Origin: JAFDZW01 sp035632315
GTDB lineage: Bacteria; Bacteroidota; Ignavibacteria; Palsa-1295
Direction of reading: 5' to 3'
DNA: 57,086 bases
NCBI GenBank assembly: GCA_035632315.1
Contig: DASQGZ010000063.1
Location: forward strand, 1-57,086
Each line of letters begins with the position of its first letter. Position 1 is the stretch's first letter. The notes under the pieces are model-generated. The model was not told the DNA's origin. It did no database searches and saw only the letters and a list, made by a program, of their open reading frames with translations. The translations under genes and the position numbers were made by a program. Of the stretch, positions 41,628 to 50,378 are shown one piece after another.

Positions 41628-43520
41628 ATGAAGCTCTTTAAGTGGTTTCTCGGTGCGATTGTCGGTGTGGCAATGCTCGGCTTTGCGGCGACTGATTCGA
41701 ATGCGCAGATTTGGGCGCATTATAATATGGTCGTTCAGAACCAGTTCTATAATCCGCTTGCCGGCAGCCCCACGGTGATCGACCCGCTTTCATTCAAGAC
41801 GTTTACGGGAGTGAACGATCTGGATGACGGCGTCTCGAATAACATTCCGACCGGATTCACGTTCGACTTTAATGGCAATCTCTATGGCTTGGTCAACGTC
41901 TGTATCAACGGTTGGATGAGCGTTGGGCCGCGTTCGGTACCGACGATCACGCACGATAAGTATTATCTGTTTCAGCCGAACGAGCCGAATAATACACTTG
42001 CTCCGTTCTGGGGTGACCACTATTACCGGACACTCGCGGATGTGCCGAATGGCTATAAGCCGACGACGATCCAGTATGTGACCAACGCAGTGCCGGACCC
42101 GAATCCGAACGCATATCCGGGTTCGTTCCTTCATACCTTCATTGTTGAGTGGAAAGACCTGAACATTAATGACAAGACAAATCCGAATTCGATCGCTACC
42201 TTCCAGGTGCAGATCGTCGAAAATCCGATGGCAAATGATATGTCTGTCCCTGATAAGCGCGCGACGATCCAATTCCATTATGGACCGATCGGCAATCAAG
42301 GTAATGTAAAAACGCAGGGATGTACTGTCGGTATTGAAGACAGTATCGGATATTCGTTTATGAATGGCCTGTTCCCGTCGTCGTTCGCTGGTGGAGACAG
42401 TACTCGTTTGGATAATGATTCGCTTACAACATGCTGGCCGCCAGCAAGCTGCTTGCCGGGTCGTATTATTACCTTTCAGATACAAGGCAAGGGTACACTT
42501 TCACAATGGGGTGATGGCGATGCCGATCTGACGCAGCTTACCAGCAGCGATCCGAATGTGGTCAATAACCAAAATCGTTTTGTGACACTTGCCGATGCCG
42601 ATCTTATTCTCGGTTCGACAGCGCAGGCATACCCGCCGATGGATAGTGTGGAAGGCCGTAACGCATTTCATGGTGACTGTAATCATAATGGCCGGTACCA
42701 AATACCTCAGTTCTTGCCGTACTACTTCTATCGCGTGACCCCGTATGATGCGGCGTATATTTTAACGTACCTGGCAGCAAAGATACCGTTCCTACCGTGG
42801 GTGCATGTGCTTCCGCCGTGGAAACAATCGGCAGGTGCAGTTGAGACAAATATTGCTTCGATCAGCGCTGATACCAAACAGCTTGTTGCGAACGATCGCA
42901 CAGTGCTCGTGCCGCTCGTTCTGCATGGCTCGGTCAACGGCCCGGTCAGCTTGGAGTGCAACGTAAAGAGCTTGAACTCATCGACGCTTCAGTTCATTGG
43001 TACGCAAACAAAGACCGGAATGATCTACGGCAATGCGAAGACCGGCAAGGTCGCTTTTGCGGCCGCAGGTATATTCTCAGAAGGCGATGTGCTCGGGTAT
43101 CTTGAATTCGTTACTTCCGATCGCTCGGCCTCTTCTGATATCGAGTTGACGAATATCGCTATCAATGATGAGAATTATCCGTCACAGCATTCATCGCTGA
43201 CGATGGGCGTTGCATCAAGCACAACCTCAGGATTAGCTGTTGAGAAGGTTTCGCCTAATCCGTTCAGCGTTTCGACTGACGGTTCGACAGCGATCCATTT
43301 TTCGACCAACGAATCGCAAGAAGTTTCGCTAAAGATTTACGATCTGCTTGGCAAAGAAGTCCGCACCGTTACTTCGGGCGTGATCTTCGGTGCTGGTGAG
43401 CATTCCATTCAATGGGATGGTCATGATAATACAGGCAGCGTTGTTCCGGCCGGAGTGTATTACTACAATCTCGGTTCGGGCAGTTCGACGCTTGTCGGCA
43501 AGATCAATCTGATGCAGTAA
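41628..43520 (+). CDS. T9SS-exported protein with dockerin-like and cohesin-like segments
   Basis: A 630-residue protein preceded by a strong ribosome binding site (AAGGAG). Signal peptide: KWFLGAIVGVAMLGFAA, cut near DSNAQ. The middle (residues 40-290) is a beta-rich domain. Two Ca-binding-type motifs follow, WGDGDADLTQL with FVTLADADLILG at about 294-330, and HGDCNHNGRY at 348-357 with VTPYDAAYILTYLA after a 12-residue insertion; this pairing resembles dockerin. Residues about 400-520 (VLVPLVLHGSVNGPVSLE, TGKVAFAAAGIFSEGDVLG) look like a cohesin-type fold. The C-terminus is a T9SS domain: VSPNPFSVSTDG, LKIYDLLGKEVRTV, GHDNTGSVVPAGVYYY. The dockerin and cohesin calls are by pattern only. Confidence 0.85.
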   Translation: MKLFKWFLGAIVGVAMLGFAATDSNAQIWAHYNMVVQNQFYNPLAGSPTVIDPLSFKTFTGVNDLDDGVSNNIPTGFTFDFNGNLYGLVNVCINGWMSVGPRSVPTITHDKYYLFQPNEPNNTLAPFWGDHYYRTLADVPNGYKPTTIQYVTNAVPDPNPNAYPGSFLHTFIVEWKDLNINDKTNPNSIATFQVQIVENPMANDMSVPDKRATIQFHYGPIGNQGNVKTQGCTVGIEDSIGYSFMNGLFPSSFAGGDSTRLDNDSLTTCWPPASCLPGRIITFQIQGKGTLSQWGDGDADLTQLTSSDPNVVNNQNRFVTLADADLILGSTAQAYPPMDSVEGRNAFHGDCNHNGRYQIPQFLPYYFYRVTPYDAAYILTYLAAKIPFLPWVHVLPPWKQSAGAVETNIASISADTKQLVANDRTVLVPLVLHGSVNGPVSLECNVKSLNSSTLQFIGTQTKTGMIYGNAKTGKVAFAAAGIFSEGDVLGYLEFVTSDRSASSDIELTNIAINDENYPSQHSSLTMGVASSTTSGLAVEKVSPNPFSVSTDGSTAIHFSTNESQEVSLKIYDLLGKEVRTVTSGVIFGAGEHSIQWDGHDNTGSVVPAGVYYYNLGSGSSTLVGKINLMQ

Positions 43521-43529
43521 TAAGTTGCA

Positions 43530-43557
43530 AGTGCTTCCGGTTTGCGCCGGAAGCACT
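43530..43557 (+). repeat. Intercistronic hairpin
   Basis: AGTGCTTCCGG (43530-43540) is the exact reverse complement of CCGGAAGCACT (43547-43557). No T-run follows. It is the second such stem between genes of the secreted-protein cluster. Confidence 0.8.
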
Positions 43558-43582
43558 GCCCGTGTTCTTTGACAAATAAACA

Positions 43583-44896
43583 GTGAATAACAGAATACAC
43601 CGGATCCTTCTTTCAGTAGCGATTCTTGGTGTGTTCTCGGTTTCAGCGTTAGCGCAGCAGCAACAGTGGAATACGCTGTTCGTACACTTTCAGCAGAGGC
43701 ACTTCACCGACAGCATCTTAAAGGCGGATGCGAATAGTGAAGCATTTGATGTGACATATCACGTCCAATGTAAACGCCCTCCGTGTAAATTTCACGGCTT
43801 CCAGGCGCAGATCGTCTTCCAGAACGGTAAACTGACGCCTCAAGGTAGCAATGCTGCTGATTTTGATGGCTCTGCATGCGCCAATGCGACGCTCCTGCAA
43901 AGTTCGTACACAGCATCTGACGGGACATTCAACGTCTTTGTTGACGAACCCCTTCCGGGAATGCTCGATACGTCGAATCATCTATTATTTCGATATCTTA
44001 CAACTGTGAAGATGTCGCAAGGTGATTCCGCGCTGATCGAGCCTGCAATATTCGATGTGTTGAAGTCGGCCGATACGAACATTAACAGTAATATTGATAC
44101 CGTTATTATTGATAATGCCGCAGGCAGATTTGATGACGGAACATGGTATCCGTTCGCAGTTGCATACGTCGATAGTACACCGGTTTCGTCGCGAAAGACA
44201 TATCCGGTAACCGTTGCGAGCGATTCGATCGCGGTTCATAGTGATTCATCGGCAATGGTAACGCTTTCGCTTCTGAATGTCGATAGTGCCGTCGTTAAAA
44301 ATGTTTCGTTCCGATTGCTCGTCGATACGGCATTCATAACGATCGACTCGATCTCGAAAGGGCCGATGCTTGCTTCGGCAACGCTTACGAGTGCGATCTC
44401 AGCAGATACATTGGTAAATATGACGATTGGATCGACAACGGCACTGAAAGGTGCTTTGCCTGCAGTGTTTGTCTGGGTGCATGCAAGACATCGTCACGAT
44501 ACGCTTTGTACGATGTTCAAAGAACCGAATATGACGGTGACGAATACAGATAATGCGGTTTCACGTGTTATCTACGCATTAAAGCCTGTCTGCGTGATAG
44601 GCGCAAAGAAAGATTCGGCAGCAGTTGTTGATGACGCGCCGCAATCTAATTATAAGTTTGATATACGAGTGTTGCCTGACGGAAATATCCTTCAGGCATT
44701 GACAAATGATGAGACTGGCCAAACGAACCGAACGATCGAGATTTTTTCCGAGAGCGGAATGCTCGTCAGTGAGGCTCGATTTGTCGGTGATCGGATGCTG
44801 ATGCCGATCAGGCTTGCAAATGGCGCATATCTGGTAATGATCAGTGACGCAGATGGCAAGCCCGTGTGGGATCAGAAAATTTCAGTTATTCGCTGA
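43583..44896 (+). CDS. Secreted cohesin-like protein with T9SS-type C-terminus
   Basis: A 437-residue protein starting at GTG. The signal peptide IHRILLSVAILGVFSVSALA is cut before QQQQW. Residues about 30-170 form a beta-sandwich (FDVTYHVQCKRPPCKFHGFQ, QIVFQNGKLTPQGS, LLFRYLTTVKMSQGDSAL) that resembles cohesin-type domains, and a second beta domain follows (AMVTLSLLNVDSAVVKNVSF). The last 75 residues (RTIEIFSESGMLVSEARF, LANGAYLVMISDADGKPV, WDQKISVIR) have the form of a T9SS sorting domain. It is the third gene of the array and lies 62 bases after the previous stop. Confidence 0.8.
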   Translation: MNNRIHRILLSVAILGVFSVSALAQQQQWNTLFVHFQQRHFTDSILKADANSEAFDVTYHVQCKRPPCKFHGFQAQIVFQNGKLTPQGSNAADFDGSACANATLLQSSYTASDGTFNVFVDEPLPGMLDTSNHLLFRYLTTVKMSQGDSALIEPAIFDVLKSADTNINSNIDTVIIDNAAGRFDDGTWYPFAVAYVDSTPVSSRKTYPVTVASDSIAVHSDSSAMVTLSLLNVDSAVVKNVSFRLLVDTAFITIDSISKGPMLASATLTSAISADTLVNMTIGSTTALKGALPAVFVWVHARHRHDTLCTMFKEPNMTVTNTDNAVSRVIYALKPVCVIGAKKDSAAVVDDAPQSNYKFDIRVLPDGNILQALTNDETGQTNRTIEIFSESGMLVSEARFVGDRMLMPIRLANGAYLVMISDADGKPVWDQKISVIR

Positions 44897-44993
44897 ATAT
44901 TTGTTGAGAAAAAAAGTAACAAGAAGAAAAACAACGAGTTTTTAGAATTGAACAATGATTGTAAATTCATTAATTACGAAGGAGAAATCGGCA

Positions 44994-47885
44994 ATGCGTA
45001 AGCGTACCAGCTTTGCAGCTATCCTTGCGGTAGCACTGTTGGGTATGTGTGTAAGCTTTCAGGCATCGTTCGCACAAAAGAACAAGCCTCAGCTATTCAA
45101 CTATACCCCCTATCCATTTATTTCGATCAACCAGGAAACGTATTATACTGACGGTAATTACCTTGTTCCTGACGCCCTCCCGGGCGGTGCACGGTATTTC
45201 TTGGTGCCGGTGTTCATTTATAATAACGCCGATCCTCTGAAGAATCCGAACACAGCCGACGGAACGTGGAAGGACGATAACTCGCGCATTTTCGGCGTTG
45301 ACGGACAGTTACTTGTCCCGATCCGCAGTTTCTCGTTCCAGATCCATTATCCGAACCAAGCGATCACGATTGATAACGACCCGGCACACGGTTCGCCGAT
45401 CGTCACCCTCGGACCGGATAAGAGTTCTGCTACGTCAACGACGCTTGCCGCGCCATTCTACATTCGTTATACAGAGCAATCTGCGAACGACAGCACGAAC
45501 CCCTATCACCGGATCGTCCGTGTGACCGGAGCGAGCGAAGTGCCACTTCCGCTGAATCCAAATCCGGCTCCGGATTCGGATTATGTGTTGTGTTACATTC
45601 GTTTCAGGATCATCCCGAACTGGACGGTCAATACTGCGATCTTGCAGCTTGATTCTGCCGTGTTTGCTGATCACCTTGGCGATCCGCAGTACGATCCGAA
45701 TAACTACAAGCGCGGGAATCTTGCGGGGCACAGACTTTTCCAACGTGGACAGTTGCCGGTGTATATCACGGCGCCTCCGGCGTTCGAATTCCGTCCGCTC
45801 TCGGTTTTTACAACGACCGATTCGAAGAATTTCACTCTCATACCGACCCTTATCTATGACCCGACGGTTGCGAACGCAACGAACCCGACGATCAACGTGC
45901 AGCTCCGTGACGCCGTCTCCGGTACGCGATTGACGAACGTTACGATCACGACCGATCAGGATTGGTTAACGGTGGGATTGACTGCAGCCGGTACGCAGCA
46001 TTCGATCTTCATCCAAAAGATTGATTATCCTAATTCGATCTCTTCGCAAGAGGTGAATCTCTTTATTTCAGCCAATGGCAGCGGCTTACAGCCAGGCGTG
46101 TATTACGGTTACATCACTCTGACAAGCGACGGTGCATCAAATTCACCGAGCCGCATCAAGGTGATGTTCGTCGTGCGCGCACGTCCGGATGAGCCGACCG
46201 AAGCCGGCGGAACCGGTATCCATGTTGTGCTGACAAATTCCTGTACGCCGACGTGCGTTGATACGCTTGTCTTCGGGACAGGCGTCGGTGCATCGGATGG
46301 CATTGATCTTCTCTACGGAGAAACGATCTTTACGACTGCCGATCGTGCTGCCGCAAACAGCAATCCGGATTCTACGCATCGCTGCTATGCGTACTTCCAG
46401 CCGTTGAATTCGAATGCCGATCCGCAATATCAGGACCCGAACTTCCTCGGGACGCTCCGCGATATTCGCTCCGATGCAGCTACGAATGATACGACATTGC
46501 TCTATAAAGTTGTCTTTGGCAGTGGCGGACCGCTCTGTTATCCGATGACCGTCTGTATCGATCCGGTCGATCTGCCGGAAGGTTCGCGTATGATCATCAG
46601 AGATGTTCTTAACGGAAGCATCTTCTCGTTCAATATGCGCGAAGCAACTCCGGTCGGCGGCCAGCGCTGCATCGTTATTCGTGATCCAAGCATCAACAGC
46701 TTCATCATTGAATATACACGCGGTACGAAGGGACAATTTGCTCAATTGCAGACACATGCTTGGAATTTCGTCTCATTGCCGGTCGTTCCGCCGGATATGA
46801 GTTCGAACCTGATCTTCCCGAATTCGACCGGAACGCCGTTCACCTATGCTTCGAATGCAGGTTGGACACCGGCGGCCCAATTAGAGTTCGGTCGCGCATA
46901 CATGGTGCATTACGGTAATGTGATCGGCAACGATAATTTGGTTGCCGGTACACGCTCGAACACCATTTCGAATGTTCGTATGCACGCAGGATGGAATGCA
47001 GTCGGTGCGGCAAGTGCTGCAACATGTATCAATACCGGTACATCGCCGAACGTTTTCTTTACGCCTGTCTCCGGTAGCAATCCGGTTGAGCTGACGGACT
47101 TCTTCGAGTTCACACCGAGCACCGGTTATCGCACGGTTGCATACCTCGTGCCGGGACACGGATATTTTGTGAAGGTTTCCGACGAAGGAAATTATAATGT
47201 GATCGTCTACCCGCTTGGTTGTAAGAATACTCTTACACCGACGGCGCAGCTCGAGAACGAACTTGCGAAAGTCACGGTACGCGATGCCGCTCAGAATTCG
47301 CAGGACCTCTTCTTCGGTAATGCTTCGAGTGAATTAAGCCCGAGCCATTTCGAAATGCCGCCGGCGATGATCTCTTTTGATGCTCGCTTCGCAGCGAACA
47401 ACGGAAGTATCTCGACTAATGGCAATGCACATACGGTGAAGATAGCTTCTGCCGATTATCCGGTTTCGATGAACTTCGAGAATGTCAGCGGAACAGTTGA
47501 GGTCCGCGATCTCACGGGCAACCTTATCGGTACGGCAACGAATAACGGCACAGTCGTCATTCGTGATGCAAGCATCAAGCAGGTTGTGCTTTCGATGAAG
47601 GGCTCTACAGTGACAAGCCAGAATGGCTTTGCACTTGAATCAGCCTATCCGAATCCGATGACATCGGTTTCGACCTTCAACTACACTGTTCCTGCCGAAA
47701 CATTCGTGACGATCAGCCTCACGAACGCTCTTGGCCAGGAAGTGTCGAAGCTCGTCAATACGACGGTTGCAGCCGGCTCACATCAGGTCAATATCGATGC
47801 GACGAACCTTACCGACGGAACGTACTTCTATACGATCCGCGCCGGTAACTTCGTCCAGACCGAGAAGATCACGGTTACGCACTAA
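44994..47885 (+). CDS. Large T9SS-exported cohesin-like surface protein
   Basis: A 963-residue protein. The ATG at 44994 has the ribosome binding site GAAGGAG nine bases upstream and begins a signal peptide (RKRTSFAAILAVALLGMCVS to ASFAQ); an ATG at 44955 would add 13 residues. Residues about 100-230 look cohesin-like (SFSFQIHYPNQAITIDND, SDYVLCYIRFRIIPNW). A BACON/Ig-like segment follows (TNVTITTDQDWLTVGLTAAG, LQPGVYYGYITLTSDGA). A long beta-rich part includes HAWNFVSLPVVPPD and RMHAGWNAVGAASAAT. The C-terminus is a clear T9SS domain (ALESAYPNPMTSVSTFNY, TNALGQEVSKLVN, NLTDGTYFYTIRAG). Presumably secreted and cell-surface attached. Confidence 0.88.
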   Translation: MRKRTSFAAILAVALLGMCVSFQASFAQKNKPQLFNYTPYPFISINQETYYTDGNYLVPDALPGGARYFLVPVFIYNNADPLKNPNTADGTWKDDNSRIFGVDGQLLVPIRSFSFQIHYPNQAITIDNDPAHGSPIVTLGPDKSSATSTTLAAPFYIRYTEQSANDSTNPYHRIVRVTGASEVPLPLNPNPAPDSDYVLCYIRFRIIPNWTVNTAILQLDSAVFADHLGDPQYDPNNYKRGNLAGHRLFQRGQLPVYITAPPAFEFRPLSVFTTTDSKNFTLIPTLIYDPTVANATNPTINVQLRDAVSGTRLTNVTITTDQDWLTVGLTAAGTQHSIFIQKIDYPNSISSQEVNLFISANGSGLQPGVYYGYITLTSDGASNSPSRIKVMFVVRARPDEPTEAGGTGIHVVLTNSCTPTCVDTLVFGTGVGASDGIDLLYGETIFTTADRAAANSNPDSTHRCYAYFQPLNSNADPQYQDPNFLGTLRDIRSDAATNDTTLLYKVVFGSGGPLCYPMTVCIDPVDLPEGSRMIIRDVLNGSIFSFNMREATPVGGQRCIVIRDPSINSFIIEYTRGTKGQFAQLQTHAWNFVSLPVVPPDMSSNLIFPNSTGTPFTYASNAGWTPAAQLEFGRAYMVHYGNVIGNDNLVAGTRSNTISNVRMHAGWNAVGAASAATCINTGTSPNVFFTPVSGSNPVELTDFFEFTPSTGYRTVAYLVPGHGYFVKVSDEGNYNVIVYPLGCKNTLTPTAQLENELAKVTVRDAAQNSQDLFFGNASSELSPSHFEMPPAMISFDARFAANNGSISTNGNAHTVKIASADYPVSMNFENVSGTVEVRDLTGNLIGTATNNGTVVIRDASIKQVVLSMKGSTVTSQNGFALESAYPNPMTSVSTFNYTVPAETFVTISLTNALGQEVSKLVNTTVAAGSHQVNIDATNLTDGTYFYTIRAGNFVQTEKITVTH

Positions 47886-47928
47886 TAACATCTCGCGAAT
47901 AAGCGAGAATCAGTGAAATCTTTTTCAG

Positions 47929-47969
47929 AAGCGGAAGTTAGTATTAATACTAACTTCCGCTTTTGTTTT
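47929..47969 (+). terminator. Intrinsic terminator inside the secreted-protein array
   Basis: AAGCGGAAGTTAGTAT and ATACTAACTTCCGCTT form a perfect 16-bp stem with a TA loop, then TTTGTTTT. A smaller TCTCGC/GCGAGA hairpin precedes it (47891-47908). It should end the transcript of the large secreted proteins. Confidence 0.92.
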
Positions 47970-47983
47970 GGAAGGTGATAATC

Positions 47984-48820
47984 ATGAAGAAAACCATTAA
48001 CGTTCTTATTTTTTTGATGCTTGCGGTATCCGGGCTATATGCCCAGGAGTTTAGCCTGCATGTTCGGTGCTATATCAGCGATACGCTGTATTCGCATCCG
48101 GTCATATTTGGGTATGATACTGCCGCTACCGATGGATACGACGGGACGAAGTGGTTCGGCAATGAAATCCCTGGGGGCGAACAGGAATGGCCGTCGCCGG
48201 GGCTCGGCCAAGATGTCGATTTCCAAATGGGCGGACAGGCGTTAAACCGAGTGTATTATAGTCCGATCGATATTCGACACAAACCTTCTGGAAATAGATT
48301 TAGCCTTCAATACGAGATCGACCTGCTGTGTGCCGGTTCAAAATCTGCTCGGCTTGAGTGGGATAAATCGCTTATTCCCCCGATCATCCATCACATCTAC
48401 TTATCGTCGTCGTATATCCAGCAGCCGCGGCTTGATATGGTCAAAACGTCCGAGTTTATCGTCCCGATCACTGATACATCCGGACTCTATGATGGCGCAG
48501 GCAAGATGATTCTAACGCTGTACTATAACGAAGATAGCCTTGCTGCTGTCGGGACTGATGAGCAGAGTACTCAAACAATGATCTATCCGTCGGTACTTTC
48601 AACGAACGATCATTTGAATTTATGGCTCGGGTCGGACGCACTGGTGACAATACAAATGTTTGATATGATCGGACGGCAGATATCAGTTAATTCGATTAAC
48701 GCAATTCAAGGAATAAATCAATTGCCGCGAATGTCGCTGACGCCCGGAATGTACGAAACAGTCGTTCGGGATAATTTGCTTGGGGTCGTGCGCTGCAGTC
48801 AAAAAATCATTGTCCGTTAG
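47984..48820 (+). CDS. Small T9SS-type secreted protein
   Basis: A 278-residue protein starting at ATG 47984 after GGAAGGTG. The signal peptide KKTINVLIFLMLAVSGLYAQ is followed by a beta-rich domain (FSLHVRCYISDTLYSHPVIF, GNRFSLQYEIDLLCAG, SEFIVPITDTSGLYD). The C-terminal part LNLWLGSDALVTIQMFDMIG, GINQLPRMSLTPGMYETV and QKIIVR has the layout of a T9SS sorting domain. Its stop is directly followed by the xseA GTG, with no base between. Function unknown. Confidence 0.8.
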   Translation: MKKTINVLIFLMLAVSGLYAQEFSLHVRCYISDTLYSHPVIFGYDTAATDGYDGTKWFGNEIPGGEQEWPSPGLGQDVDFQMGGQALNRVYYSPIDIRHKPSGNRFSLQYEIDLLCAGSKSARLEWDKSLIPPIIHHIYLSSSYIQQPRLDMVKTSEFIVPITDTSGLYDGAGKMILTLYYNEDSLAAVGTDEQSTQTMIYPSVLSTNDHLNLWLGSDALVTIQMFDMIGRQISVNSINAIQGINQLPRMSLTPGMYETVVRDNLLGVVRCSQKIIVR

Positions 48821-50074
48821 GTGCCAAATACTCAAGAAGAACAGACTGATCTTTTTAGCTCCCGGCAAACGGCAGACCCGGGTGAGCCGCCGGTTCACTC
48901 AGTCAGCAGTTTGACAAAGCAGATTCGTGACGTTCTTGAATCGAGCTTTGCCGAGATCACTGTTGAAGGCGAAGTCTCAAATTTTCTTCATCATCGTTCC
49001 GGTCATCGGTACTGGACGCTCAAAGACGATCAATCTCAGATCTCCTGTGTTTTTTGGAAGACCCGCCAGCTTTCGTTCGAGGTTGACTCAGGTCAGCATA
49101 TTATTTGCCGCGGCAGACTGACAGTCTATGGACCTCGCGGCAATTACCAGCTCGATGTATTTCAAGTCCGTCCGGTTGGTATCGGCGCATTGCAGCTTGC
49201 GTACGAGAAGCTGTTTAAGAAACTGCAAGCCGAAGGGCTGTTTGATGAAACGCGCAAACGGGAGATTCCAAAATTCCCGAAACGCGTTGGTGTCGTGACG
49301 AGCGCGACCGGAGCGGCAATTCATGATATTCTCACAGTACTGCGCAGACGGTATTCCCTCGTCGACGTTCTGCTTCGTCCGGTATCGGTTCAAGGCATTG
49401 GGAGTGAGCTGCAAGTAGCGCAGGCGATCCGCGATTTTAATAATTTGCCGGAGGTAGACAAGCCGGATGTATTAATCGTCGGACGAGGCGGCGGTTCGCT
49501 CGAAGATCTTTGGACGTTCAACGAAGAAGCCGTCGCTCGCGCGATCTATTCTTCGGGCATTCCGATCGTGAGCGCTGTCGGACATGAGGTGGATGTCACG
49601 ATTGCCGATTTTGTTGCTGATTTGCGCGCTCCAACGCCCACTGCTGCCGCTGAACTTATCACGCCGGATAAGAACGAACTGCTTCGTGAGGTTTCAGGCA
49701 GATTCTCGACGATGAAATATTATACGACCCAAAAAATTTCTGATCTTCGAAAAGCCCTCATCAGTCATAGCACGGGATACGGATTGCAGTATGTTCTGAA
49801 ACAGGCGTTGGAGTCAAAGCAGGATGAACTTGTTCGATTATCAACTTTGATGAAAAATCGGAGCGAGCAGAACGTCGAGTTCTCAAGGCTTAGGATCGAT
49901 CGGCATTTGGCAAGTCTTCGCGCACTCGATCCGCGCGGAGTACTTGCACGAGGTTATGCAATCCTTCAAAGTGCTGATGGTGCGGTCATTACTGACGGTA
50001 GCAATTTCCCCGTTTCAGCCGAAGGCACACTGCACTTGCATTCCGGGCTGATTTCTGTACGAAGGACAAAATAA
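48821..50074 (+). CDS. xseA: Exodeoxyribonuclease VII large subunit
   Basis: A 417-residue subunit of the single-strand-specific exonuclease VII. It starts at GTG 48821, right after the previous stop. The N-terminal OB fold reads VSSLTKQIRDVLESSFAEIT, VEGEVSNFLHHRSGHRYWTL and KDDQSQISCVFW. The catalytic domain contains PKRVGVVTSATGAAIHDIL, RPVSVQGIGSELQVAQAI, DVLIVGRGGGSLEDLW, IPIVSAVGHEVDVTIADFVA and DLRAPTPTAAAEL, all hallmarks of XseA. The last domain ends with ARGYAILQSADG. It is followed by xseB, as in most bacteria. Confidence 0.96.
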   Translation: MPNTQEEQTDLFSSRQTADPGEPPVHSVSSLTKQIRDVLESSFAEITVEGEVSNFLHHRSGHRYWTLKDDQSQISCVFWKTRQLSFEVDSGQHIICRGRLTVYGPRGNYQLDVFQVRPVGIGALQLAYEKLFKKLQAEGLFDETRKREIPKFPKRVGVVTSATGAAIHDILTVLRRRYSLVDVLLRPVSVQGIGSELQVAQAIRDFNNLPEVDKPDVLIVGRGGGSLEDLWTFNEEAVARAIYSSGIPIVSAVGHEVDVTIADFVADLRAPTPTAAAELITPDKNELLREVSGRFSTMKYYTTQKISDLRKALISHSTGYGLQYVLKQALESKQDELVRLSTLMKNRSEQNVEFSRLRIDRHLASLRALDPRGVLARGYAILQSADGAVITDGSNFPVSAEGTLHLHSGLISVRRTK

Positions 50075-50118
50075 CACCGAAACGAACGGTGCGCCTTGAC
50101 GTACTGTTTTACTCGCCT

Positions 50119-50373
50119 ATGGCAAAGACCGCCACGAAAAGTGAATTTTCCGGTTTTGAACACGATTTCGAGCATCTCGGCTCGATCGTCGAACGCCTTG
50201 AGCAGGGCAATATTTCACTCGAGGAGATGCTGAAACTCTATGAAGAAGGCACGGCGCTTGCCGCAAAACTCGTCGAGACACTGAAAACTGCCGAGTTAAA
50301 AGTTCGTACACTCTCGAAAGTTCACGAAGAGTTGGCATCGTTCGAAACCTCACCATTTGAAGAAGAGGAGTAG
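50119..50373 (+). CDS. xseB: Exodeoxyribonuclease VII small subunit
   Basis: An 84-residue subunit. The ATG at 50119 is preferred over a GTG at 50089. The core FEHDFEHLGSIVERLEQGNI, SLEEMLKLYEEGTALAAKL and TLKTAELKVRTLSK is diagnostic for XseB. The acidic tail (ETSPFEEEE) is also typical. The dxs gene begins 5 bases after its stop, with the AGAGGAG at the end of xseB serving as its ribosome binding site. Confidence 0.93.
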   Translation: MAKTATKSEFSGFEHDFEHLGSIVERLEQGNISLEEMLKLYEEGTALAAKLVETLKTAELKVRTLSKVHEELASFETSPFEEEE

Positions 50374-50378
50374 CGCCG

